Source: Rhodospirillaceae bacterium (lineage in GTDB: Bacteria; Pseudomonadota; Alphaproteobacteria; Bin65). Taken from it: a stretch of DNA of 64,000 nt. A program made the translations under genes and the position numbers. The notes under the pieces are model-generated. The model was not told where the DNA came from and searched no databases. It saw nothing but the letters and a program-made list of their open reading frames with translations. This document shows, piece by piece, positions 27,875-34,743 of the stretch. The stretch is taken from positions 1-64,000 of the forward strand of contig WTGH01000047.1 in assembly GCA_011523655.1 (NCBI GenBank), in the 5' to 3' direction. Each line of letters begins with the position of its first letter. The stretch's first letter is position 1.

Positions 27875-27903
27875 AGTATATGCAATATAATGCTTGAAAT
27901 CAA
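27875..27903 (-). promoter_or_regulatory. boxR promoter with embedded TGCA operator
   Basis: On the minus strand -35 TTGATT (27898-27903) and -10 TATACT (27875-27880) are separated by 17 bp. The spacer holds TGCA-N6-TGCT (27881-27894), sharing a 15-bp core with the boxC operator. The same region is upstream of the divergent flavodoxin gene, which may therefore also respond to BoxR. Confidence 0.7.
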
Positions 27904-27965
27904 GATGTATCGGTTCTATGTTGCGCATCGTTCGCCGCCCGGCTGCACACCGGCGGGATCGGCCC

Positions 27966-27997
27966 GGACAGCGATCGGGACAGCGGCCTGGACAGCG
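27966..27997. repeat. 12-bp periodic repeat x3 in flavodoxin leader
   Basis: GGACAGCG occurs at 27966, 27978 and 27990, a strict 12-bp period, with partial similarity in the spacers. It ends 52 bp upstream of the flavodoxin GTG start. Confidence 0.8.
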
Positions 27998-28049
27998 CAG
28001 GCCCGCCCGCCGGAGGCCGGCACATCGAAGACATGTTGGAGCAACGGTC

Positions 28050-28520
28050 GTGGAACTGAAAATTCTCGTCGGTACGATGACCGGCACCGCGGAAATGGTG
28101 GCGGAGGAGATGTGCGATGCGCTCGCCGAACTCGGCCATGAGGTCGAGGTCGAGGCGATGGACGATCTCGACATCTCGGTGTTCGACGGCGGTGGCGATT
28201 TCCTGATCGTGTCCTCGACCTACGGCCAGGGCGACGTGCCGGACAACGCCATGGCGCTCTACGAGGGGCTGGTCCAGGACAAGCCGGACCTGAGCGCCGT
28301 GCGCTACGGCGTCTTCTCGCTCGGCGACATGACCTATTCGGATACGTTCAATTTCGGCGGCAAGCGGTTCGACAAGGCGCTCGAAGAGTGCGGCGCCGCA
28401 CGGATCGGCACGATCTTCACCCACGACGCCAGTTCCGGCACGATCCCCGAAGACGACGGTGTCGAATGGGTCAAGGAGTGGATCGGAAATTTTAGCGAAG
28501 CCCGCGCTCTCGCCGCCTGA
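28050..28520 (+). CDS. Flavodoxin domain protein (MioC-like)
   Basis: 156-aa single-domain flavodoxin. The FMN phosphate loop is GTMTGTAEMVAEEM near residue 8, followed by the two isoalloxazine loops SSTYGQGDVPDNA (~55) and FSLGDMTYSDTFNFGGKRFD (~88), close to MioC and the FMN domains of CPR-type reductases. A GTG start at 28050 with TTGGAG 8 nt upstream gives MELKILVGTMTG; the longer frame is low-complexity leader. It is divergent from boxR across the operator region and is a plausible electron carrier for BoxB. Partner assignment is inference. Confidence 0.85.
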   Translation: MELKILVGTMTGTAEMVAEEMCDALAELGHEVEVEAMDDLDISVFDGGGDFLIVSSTYGQGDVPDNAMALYEGLVQDKPDLSAVRYGVFSLGDMTYSDTFNFGGKRFDKALEECGAARIGTIFTHDASSGTIPEDDGVEWVKEWIGNFSEARALAA

Positions 28521-28568
28521 GCGGCCGGGCCCCGGGGGCGGTGCGGGAGCCGTTCGTCCCCGGCCGGG

Positions 28569-29555
28569 CTAGACCAGCGCTTCGATCACCCGGTCCGGCG
28601 GCTTGTGGCCGTCGACGAAGGTCTTGATGTTGACGATGACCTTCTCGCCCATGTCGATCCGGCCGTCGATCGTCGCCGAACCCATGTGCGGCAGCAGCAC
28701 TACATTGTCGAGGCCGAGCAGCTTGGGATTGACCGCAGGCTCGTGCTCGAACACGTCCAGTCCGGCGCCGGCGACCTCGCCGTTGGCCAGCATCCGGGTC
28801 AGCGCATTCTCGTCGATCACCTCGCCGCGCGCCGTGTTGACCACGATGGCGTGGGGTTTGAGCAGCTTGAGGCGCCGCGCCGACAGCAGGTGATAGGTCG
28901 CCGGCGTGTGCGGGCAGTTGACCGACAGGATGTCCATATGGGCGAGCATCTGGTCGAAGCTCTCCCAGAATGTCGCTTCGAGTTCGCCTTCCGTCGCCGC
29001 GTCGAGGCGCCGCCGGTTGTGATAATGCACCGACAGGCCGAAGCCCCGGGCGCGGCGCGCCAGCGCCCGGCCGATCCGGCCCATGCCCAGGATGCCCAGG
29101 CGCTTGCCCCAGATCCGGTGGCCGAGCATGGTTGTCGGGCCCCAGCCCTTCCATTCGCCCGAGCGCATCAGCCGCTCGCCCTCGGCGACCCGGCGCGACA
29201 CGGCGAGGATCAGCGCCATCGTCATGTCCGCCGTGTCCTCGGTCAGCACGCCGGGCGTGTTGGTCACCGTGATGCCGCGTTCGCGCGCCGTGGCGAGATC
29301 GATATGGTCGACGCCGGTGCCGAAGGAGGCGATCAGGCGCAGCCGCGGGCCGGCCTGGGCCATGATGCCCTTGTCGATCCTGTCGGTCACGGTCGGCACC
29401 AGCACGTCGGCCATCTTGCAGGCCTCGATCAGCTCGGCGCCCGCCATCGGCTGGTCGTCCCGGTTCAGGCGCGTGTCGAACAGCTCCATCATGCGGGTCT
29501 CGATGGGGTCCGGCAGCTTGCGGGTCACGACGACGACCGGCTTTTCCTGCGCCAT
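28569..29555 (-). CDS. 2-hydroxyacid dehydrogenase (glyoxylate/hydroxypyruvate reductase type)
   Basis: 328-aa D-isomer-specific NAD(P)H dehydrogenase. The Rossmann motif LGILGMGRIGRALARRARGFG lies near residue 152, and VNTARGEVID (~235) bears the substrate Arg. The Glu in FEHEPAVNP and the catalytic His in LLPHMGSAT follow. The pattern resembles GyaR-type glyoxylate reductases, but phosphoglycerate or hydroxypyruvate analogues cannot be excluded. It converges with the flavodoxin gene, 48 bp apart. Confidence 0.9.
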   Translation of the reverse strand: MAQEKPVVVVTRKLPDPIETRMMELFDTRLNRDDQPMAGAELIEACKMADVLVPTVTDRIDKGIMAQAGPRLRLIASFGTGVDHIDLATARERGITVTNTPGVLTEDTADMTMALILAVSRRVAEGERLMRSGEWKGWGPTTMLGHRIWGKRLGILGMGRIGRALARRARGFGLSVHYHNRRRLDAATEGELEATFWESFDQMLAHMDILSVNCPHTPATYHLLSARRLKLLKPHAIVVNTARGEVIDENALTRMLANGEVAGAGLDVFEHEPAVNPKLLGLDNVVLLPHMGSATIDGRIDMGEKVIVNIKTFVDGHKPPDRVIEALV

Positions 29556-29697
29556 GGCGCTCCTCGTTTCATCCGGCGGGGCGAATCAGGCCGTGCCTCA
29601 GCCGCCGAAGATTGTGGGTATCAAGGGGCCATGGCGATGTCCAGCGTGCAGCGGCCTGCCGCTTGACGCGGGTTGCCGCGGATCGCATACCGCGGCC

Positions 29698-30234
29698 ATG
29701 ACTGTGCGCCGCCTCGCCTGTGTCTGCGCCCTGCTCGCCGCGCTCGCGCTGGCGCTTCCGGGGCCGTTCGGCCCAGGGCCGTTTGGGGCGGGTCCGTTCG
29801 GCGCGCGGCCGGCCCAGGCCTCGAAGCTGAAGGTGCCGCGTTTTGTCTCGCTGCGCTTCGGTACGGTCAACCTGCGCACCGGCCCCGGCCGGAAATACCC
29901 GATCGAGTGGGTCTACAAGCGGCGCGGCCTCCCGGTCGAGGTGATCCGCGACCTCGATACCTGGCGGCGGGTGCGCGACCGCTGGGGCACGGTCGGCTGG
30001 ATCCATGTCAGCAACCTGATGGGCCGGCGCACCGTGCTGATCGAGGCCCAGACCGTCCTGCTGCGCAACGGGCCGCAGGATGCGTCCGCCGCCGTCGCCA
30101 GGGCCGAAGCCGGCGCGATCGCCCGGCTCGAGAAATGCACCGGCGCCTGGTGCCGGATTTCCGCCGAAGGCCATACCGGCTGGGTCCGGCGCACGGCAAT
30201 CTGGGGCCTCCACGAAAAGGACGACGGCCGCTGA
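29698..30234 (+). CDS. Exported SH3-domain protein
   Basis: 178-aa secreted or periplasmic protein. Residues 1-20 form a signal peptide (VRRLACVCALLAALALALP) followed by an unusual GPFGP/GPFGA/GPFGA triplet, then two bacterial SH3 repeats: RFGTVNLRTGPGRKYPIEWVYKRRGLPVEVIRD (~60-95) and ...VLLRNGPQDASAAVARAEAGAIARLEKCTGAWCRI (~120-155). Members bind cell-wall or protein partners. The ATG at 29698 directly precedes the signal peptide. No operon partner. Confidence 0.85.
   Translation: MTVRRLACVCALLAALALALPGPFGPGPFGAGPFGARPAQASKLKVPRFVSLRFGTVNLRTGPGRKYPIEWVYKRRGLPVEVIRDLDTWRRVRDRWGTVGWIHVSNLMGRRTVLIEAQTVLLRNGPQDASAAVARAEAGAIARLEKCTGAWCRISAEGHTGWVRRTAIWGLHEKDDGR
29761..29805 (+). repeat. In-frame 15-bp tandem repeat x3
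   Basis: Three 15-bp units (29761-29775, 29776-29790, 29791-29805) encode three GPFG(P/A) pentapeptides at the signal-peptide cleavage region of the SH3 protein. Reading frame is kept, as expected of a tolerated slippage expansion. Confidence 0.9.
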
Positions 30235-30239
30235 GGGAG

Positions 30240-30360
30240 CCCTTCGATACGCCCCGGCCGGGGGCCGGGGCTACTCAGGGTGAGGGGAAAGGGGGCTGAG
30301 TCTCTGAAGAATTACCAACCCCTCATCCCGAGTAGGCGCGCCAGCGCCGTATCGAGGGGG
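30240..30360. repeat. Intergenic palindromic repeat, family B, copy 1
   Basis: About 120 bp bounded by CCCTTCGATACG and CGTATCGAGGG, with inner arms (CTACTCAGGGTGAG and CTCATCCCGAGTAG) that pair almost fully, so the element can form one long hairpin. A second short end (CGTATCGAGGGGG) follows at 30362-30375. Other copies lie at 32893-33017 (inverted) and 48747-48859. Confidence 0.85.
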
Positions 30361-30443
30361 CCGTATCGAGGGGGCCGCCCTGAGCTTGTCGGAGGGGCCG
30401 CCCGAACCGAAAAAAGTTCGAATTGACGGTATCGGGCTGGAGC

Positions 30444-31007
30444 CTAATCCGCTTCCAGCTCGGTATCCCAGTAGAGGTAGTCCGCCCAGCTCTCGTGCAG
30501 GAAGTTGGGCGGGAAGCTGCGGCCGTTGTTCTGCAGATAGTGGTTGGTCGGCATCCGGGGCGCGCGCCGGGGCCGGATGCCGCTTTCCTTCGGCACCCGG
30601 TTGCCCTTGCGCAGGTTGCAGGGCGCGCAGGCGGTGACGATGTTCTCCCACTGCGTCCGGCCGCCGCGCGACCGCGGGATGACATGGTCGAACGTCAGTT
30701 CCTGCGTCGAACCGGGAACGCCGCAATACTGGCAGGTGAACCTGTCGCGCAGGAACACGTTGAAGCGCGTGAAGGCCGGCCGCCGGTTCGCCGGGATATA
30801 CTGCTTGAGCGAAATCACGCTCGGCAGCGCCATCTCGACCGACGGCGAGCGCACGGTGCGGTCGTATTCCGACAGGACGATCACCCGGTCGAGGAAGACG
30901 GCCTTGATCGCCTCCTGCCACGACCAGAGCGACAGGGGGAAATAGCTGAGCGGCCGGAAATCCGCGTTCAGGACCAGGGCAGGGCAGGCGTTCAGCGCTA
31001 CGGTCAT
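30444..31007 (-). CDS. HNH endonuclease
   Basis: 187-aa HNH-fold nuclease. Residues ~95-140 carry CQYCGVP, LTFDHVIPRSRGG, NIVTACAPCNLRKGN: two CxxC-type zinc pairs around the DHV and N catalytic core. The N-terminal NADFRPLSYFPLSLWSWQEAIKAVFLDRV is shared with a widespread chromosomal HNH family of proteobacteria, so a housekeeping role is likelier than phage origin. Neighbours give no clear role. Confidence 0.9.
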   Translation of the reverse strand: MTVALNACPALVLNADFRPLSYFPLSLWSWQEAIKAVFLDRVIVLSEYDRTVRSPSVEMALPSVISLKQYIPANRRPAFTRFNVFLRDRFTCQYCGVPGSTQELTFDHVIPRSRGGRTQWENIVTACAPCNLRKGNRVPKESGIRPRRAPRMPTNHYLQNNGRSFPPNFLHESWADYLYWDTELEAD

Positions 31008-31036
31008 GGCGTTTCGTCGATCCTGCCGGTTCTGGT

Positions 31037-31073
31037 CGCCGGGCTATCCGATTCGGGGGCGCCGGGCTATCCG
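31037..31073. repeat. 14-bp direct repeat (23-bp period) in HNH leader
   Basis: CGCCGGGCTATCCG at 31037-31050 recurs perfectly at 31060-31073. It begins 30 bp upstream of the HNH gene start codon. Confidence 0.8.
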
Positions 31074-31289
31074 GTTGCCGGCGCGCCGCCCGGCCGTCCG
31101 TGACGGATCGGTGACAATCGCCGAACCGTTCCCCAAAATGTTGCGGGTGCGGGTTTCATCGCCGCACTGTCTATCGGCTGAGGCCGGCGGGCGCAACCCG
31201 GCGAAACCGCCGGTAGCGTCCCGGCCGAAACGGCGGGGAACGAACGGGTTCGGTCCGTCGCCGCGCGTCAGACCGGGACACGACCCGCC

Positions 31290-31943
31290 CTAGACGGGAA
31301 GGCTCTCGCCGCCGCTCCGGCGGGCGGGGCGGGTTTCGCTGAAATAGCGCCACAGCAGATGGGCGACCGCGCCGCGCCAGGGCCGCCAGATTTCGGCGCG
31401 CTCCAGGAGCCCGCCCGGCGCCGGGCGTTCGGGCAGGCCGAACAGGCGCTGCGCCGCGGTCAGCAGCGCCAGGTCGCCGGCCGGCAGCACGTCGCGCCGG
31501 CCCAGCGCGAACAGGAGATAAACTTCCGCCGTCCACCGGCCGATGCCCTTGACCGCGACAAGGGCGGCGATCGCGTCTTCGTCCGGCAGCCCCTCCAGCC
31601 GGTCGAGATCGAGCGCGCCCGAGGCGCATCCTTCGGCGAGCGCCCGGGCATAGCGGGTCTTCGGCCCGCTGAGGCCGAGGGCGCGCAGGGTTGCATCGTC
31701 GAGCGCGGCCAGCGCCTCCGGCGTCAGCGGGCGGACCGCGTCTTCGAGCCGGCCCCAGATCGCGCCGGCGCTGGCGACCGAAAGCTGCTGGCCCACGATG
31801 GCGCGCAGCAGGGCGGCGAAACCGGGCTCGCGCCGGCGCAGTTCCGGATAGCCGGCCTCGGCAAGCGCCCGCGCCACGGCCGGGCAGCGCCGGGCCGTTT
31901 CGTCCAGCCCGGCGATCAGGCTTTGCTCGGTCAGTTCGCGCAT
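31290..31943 (-). CDS. DNA-3-methyladenine glycosylase family protein (AlkA-like)
   Basis: 217-aa HhH-GPD glycosylase that removes alkylated bases. FAALLRAIVGQQLSVASAGAIWGRL (~42-66) is the family's substrate-side helix. VAVKGIGRWTAEVYLLFALGRRDVLPAGDLAL (~130-160) contains the helix-hairpin-helix and the catalytic Asp in PAGDLAL. It is shorter than E. coli AlkA because it lacks the N-terminal TBP-like domain. The ATG at 31943 gives MRELTEQSL. It diverges from gluQ with an Ada-like gene nearby, a small repair neighbourhood. Confidence 0.9.
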   Translation of the reverse strand: MRELTEQSLIAGLDETARRCPAVARALAEAGYPELRRREPGFAALLRAIVGQQLSVASAGAIWGRLEDAVRPLTPEALAALDDATLRALGLSGPKTRYARALAEGCASGALDLDRLEGLPDEDAIAALVAVKGIGRWTAEVYLLFALGRRDVLPAGDLALLTAAQRLFGLPERPAPGGLLERAEIWRPWRGAVAHLLWRYFSETRPARRSGGESLPV

Positions 31944-32013
31944 GGCTCTGCTATAACCGCGCGCACCGGCCGCCGCCAATGGGCATGCAGGACGCCGGGA
32001 AAGGAGAGCCCGC

Positions 32014-32880
32014 ATTTCGCCCGTCACCCGTTTCGCGCCGAGCCCGACCGGCCATCTCCATCTCGGCCATGCCTGGTCCGCCTGGCAGGCCTGGCGCCGC
32101 GCCCGGGACGGTGATGGGGGCGGGCGCTTCCTGCTGCGCATCGAGGATATCGACATCGGGCGCTGCCGGCCGGAATACGAGGCGGCGACTTTCGAGGACC
32201 TCGCCTGGCTCGGCCTGGAGTGGGAGCGGCCGGTGCTGCGCCAGTCGGACCATTTCGACCGCTACCGGGCGGCGCTCGCGGCGATCCGGGAACGGGGCCT
32301 CGCCTATCCCTGCTTCTGTACCCGGGCGGACATCCGCCGTGAGATCGAGGCCGCCGGCGGCGCGCCCCACGGCCCACCCGATCCGATGGGAGGCGTACTC
32401 TATCCGGGGACCTGCCGCGGTCTCCCGGTCGCGGAGACCGACGCGCGGATCGAACGCGGCGAACCCCATGCCTGGCGGCTCGATACGGCGGCGGCCGCCG
32501 GCCGGTTCGGCGCCTTGATCTGGCGCGACGAGGCGGCGGGCGATGTTACAGCCGATCCGGCGGTCTTCGGCGATGTCGTCCTCGCGCGCAAGGACGTCCC
32601 GACCAGTTACCATCTTGCGGTGACGGTGGACGACGCATGGCAAGGCGTCACCCTGATCGTGCGCGGCGCCGACCTGTTCGCCGCCACCCATGTCCACCGG
32701 CTGCTCCAGGCGATCCTCGGCCTGCCGGCGCCGCGCTACCTCCACCATCCGCTGTTGCTCGACGAACACGGCAGACGCTTCGCCAAGCGCGACCGGTCCC
32801 TGACGATCCGCAGCCTGCGGGAGAAGGGGCTGTCACCTGCTGAGGTTGTGGAGATGGCGGAAGGTTGGCAGCAGGGCTAA
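32014..32880 (+). CDS. gluQ: Glutamyl-Q tRNA(Asp) synthetase, apparent ATT start
   Basis: 288-aa truncated GluRS paralogue that attaches glutamate to queuosine of tRNA-Asp. RFAPSPTGHLHLGHAWSAW at the N-terminus carries the HIGH motif. LLRIEDIDIGR follows, a zinc-type CFCTRADIRR region is partly kept, and FAKRDRS near residue 255 is the KMSKS equivalent. The frame is open from a stop at 31954, but no ATG, GTG, TTG or CTG precedes the conserved block. ATT at 32014, 7 bp after AAGGAGA, is the only sensible start. Anticodon-binding domain is absent, as in the family. Confidence 0.85.
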   Translation: MSPVTRFAPSPTGHLHLGHAWSAWQAWRRARDGDGGGRFLLRIEDIDIGRCRPEYEAATFEDLAWLGLEWERPVLRQSDHFDRYRAALAAIRERGLAYPCFCTRADIRREIEAAGGAPHGPPDPMGGVLYPGTCRGLPVAETDARIERGEPHAWRLDTAAAAGRFGALIWRDEAAGDVTADPAVFGDVVLARKDVPTSYHLAVTVDDAWQGVTLIVRGADLFAATHVHRLLQAILGLPAPRYLHHPLLLDEHGRRFAKRDRSLTIRSLREKGLSPAEVVEMAEGWQQG

Positions 32881-32892
32881 CGCTACAGTCCG

Positions 32893-33017
32893 CCCCTCGA
32901 TACGGCCCTTCGATACGGCGCTGGCGCGCCTACTCGGGATGAGGGGAATGGTGTTCGAGCTTCCCCCTTCCCCTCACCCTGAGTAGCCCCGGCCCCCGGC
33001 CGGGGCGTATCGAAGGG
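32893..33017. repeat. Intergenic palindromic repeat, family B, copy 2 (inverted)
   Basis: Reverse-oriented copy of the 30240-30360 element, with the short end duplicated in tandem (32893-32905 and 32906-32918) and the other end at 33006-33017. It fills the space between the convergent gluQ and ada-like genes and could act as a bidirectional terminator. Confidence 0.85.
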
Positions 33018-33039
33018 TCGGTCGTTCTAGGACACGGCC

Positions 33040-33933
33040 TCAACCCCCCGCCCGTTCCGCCTCGATCAGCGCCTCCTTCCGCGCGACGCCCCAGCGGTAG
33101 CCGGCGAGGCCGCCGTCGCTGCGTTTGGCGCGGTGGCAGGGGATGACGATGGAGACCGGGTTGGTGGCGCAGGCCCGGCCGACGGCGCGCTGCGCGGCGG
33201 GCTTGCCCAGGCTGCGCGCGATCTCGCTGTAGGTCCGGGTCTCGCCCTGTGGAATTTCGGTGAGCGCCCGCCAGACCCGCTGCTGGAACGCCGTCGCCCG
33301 GACGTCGAGGGGCAGGGTCTCGCGCGGCGGCCGGCCCTCGACCCGGCGCAGCACCTCGGCGGTCCAGGCCTCCAGGATGCCGATGTCGGGGATGATCTCG
33401 GCGTGCGGGAACTCGGCGCGCAACTCGGCCGTGAGGGCCGCTTCGCCGTCGTCGAAGGCGACGAAGCAGATGCCCCGCTCCGTGGCGGCGACCAGCAGCA
33501 GGCCGAGGGCGCAGGGCGCCACCGTCCAGGCGATGCGCGCGCCGGCGCCGCCCCTGCGGTAGGTGGCGGGCGTCATGCCGAGAGTGGCGTCCGAGGATTC
33601 GTAGAGCCGGCTGGACGAGCCGTAGCCGGCCTCGTAGAGCGCGCCGGTTACCTCGTCGCCCTCGCGCAGCAGGGATTTCAGCCGCTCGCGCCGGCGCTGG
33701 TCGGCATACTGCTTCGGCGACACGCCGAGCGCCTCGCTGAAGCGTTTCTGGAGCCAGGCCGGGCTGAGGCCGACATGGTCGGCGATCTGGCGCAGGGTCG
33801 GCACGCCGTCGTCGAACCCGTCGATGAAGCGGCAGGCCTGCTCGATACGCCGGTCCTGTAGCGCCGGCGGAGACGCCGCCGGAGGATGTGCGGAATGCCG
33901 TGCTGAAATTTGGGCGGCTGCTCGGTCGTTCAT
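33040..33933 (-). CDS. AraC-HTH plus O6-alkylguanine-DNA methyltransferase (Ada-like)
   Basis: 297-aa repair protein. Residues ~30-125 are an AraC-type double HTH (TLRQIADHVGLSPAWLQKRFSEALGVSPKQYADQRR). Residues ~130-297 are the methyltransferase with IVIPCHRA near 266, where the Cys accepts the alkyl group. The Ada N-terminal zinc domain that repairs methylphosphotriesters and triggers induction is absent, so response control must differ from E. coli Ada. The ATG at 33933 was chosen over one 54 bp upstream, which lies beyond a tandem repeat. Confidence 0.92.
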   Translation of the reverse strand: MNDRAAAQISARHSAHPPAASPPALQDRRIEQACRFIDGFDDGVPTLRQIADHVGLSPAWLQKRFSEALGVSPKQYADQRRRERLKSLLREGDEVTGALYEAGYGSSSRLYESSDATLGMTPATYRRGGAGARIAWTVAPCALGLLLVAATERGICFVAFDDGEAALTAELRAEFPHAEIIPDIGILEAWTAEVLRRVEGRPPRETLPLDVRATAFQQRVWRALTEIPQGETRTYSEIARSLGKPAAQRAVGRACATNPVSIVIPCHRAKRSDGGLAGYRWGVARKEALIEAERAGG

Positions 33934-33949
33934 GGTCGCATCCTGTCCT

Positions 33950-33979
33950 GCGGGCCCTTTAGCGGGCCCATTAGCGGGT
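33950..33979. repeat. 12-bp tandem repeat in ada-like leader
   Basis: GCGGGCCC-based units at 33950-33961 and 33962-33973 and a partial third starting at 33974. It lies 17 bp upstream of the start codon, close enough to affect ribosome access. Confidence 0.85.
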
Positions 33980-34041
33980 CGGGACAAAGATTGGAACAGG
34001 CCGGCCGCCGGCGCTATCCGATGCGTGTCCTGCCGCTCCGG

Positions 34042-34743
34042 TCAGCCTGCGCCGTATGCGTGCAGGCGCGGGCCGTGGCTGCGCAGCCAGGCCCGGCCGA
34101 ATTCGGTGTGATCTGTCAGCGTATCGACAAGGCGCCAGAAGCGGTCCGAATGGTTCGGCTCCGCCAGGTGGGCGACCTCGTGAGCGACCACGTAATCCAG
34201 CACCCCGGCCGGCGCGAGGATCAGCCGCCACGAGAAGCTGAGAGTGCCCGTCGTGCTGCACGAGCCCCAGCGGCTCTGCTGGTCGCGCACGGAAACCCGC
34301 GCCACCGTCCGGCCGATGCGGGCGGCCTTGTCGTGCGCCAGTGCGGCGATCCGGCGCCGGGCCTCGTGCTTCAGCCAGTCGCCCAGCCGGCGGGCGAAGA
34401 ACTCGCGTGCGCCCGAAACGATGAGCCGGCCGCCGTCCAGCACGACGCCGGCGCGCGCCTCCGGGTCATGGACCAGCAGGCGGTCCCGCCCGAGGACAGG
34501 TACCGTCCCGCCGGGTTCGAACGGAATGGCATCCGGCAGCAGCGCCAGCCGGTTGCGCAGCCACAGCGCCTTCTTTTCGGCGAAGGCCCGGCCCTCGGCG
34601 ACCGACGCGCCCGGCGGTAGCACCAGTTCGGCCCTGCGCGCGTTGCGGTCGATGCGCAGCAGGATGCGCCGCGCCCGGGCGCTGCGCCGCACGCCCACCG
34701 TCACCGGCAGTCCGGCGGCGTCGAGCGTCAGGCAATCGGTCAT
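34042..34743 (-). CDS. YgjP/M48-like zinc metallohydrolase (DUF45)
   Basis: 233-aa metalloprotein with HEVAH in VLDYVVAHEVAHLAEPNHSDRFW (~180-205), the zinc site of the YgjP/SprT-like family. RDQQSRWGSCSTTGTLSFSWRLILAP is also a family hallmark. Related proteins are described as UTP pyrophosphatases or peptidases; activity here is not fixed. Its ATG overlaps the stop of the PHB depolymerase (ATGA), so the two are translationally coupled. Confidence 0.88.
   Translation of the reverse strand: MTDCLTLDAAGLPVTVGVRRSARARRILLRIDRNARRAELVLPPGASVAEGRAFAEKKALWLRNRLALLPDAIPFEPGGTVPVLGRDRLLVHDPEARAGVVLDGGRLIVSGAREFFARRLGDWLKHEARRRIAALAHDKAARIGRTVARVSVRDQQSRWGSCSTTGTLSFSWRLILAPAGVLDYVVAHEVAHLAEPNHSDRFWRLVDTLTDHTEFGRAWLRSHGPRLHAYGAG

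Noticed and set aside
30362..30443. Additional gene after the SH3 protein
   Set aside because: Consists of family B repeat ends and the HNH gene 3' flank; no frame with coding character.
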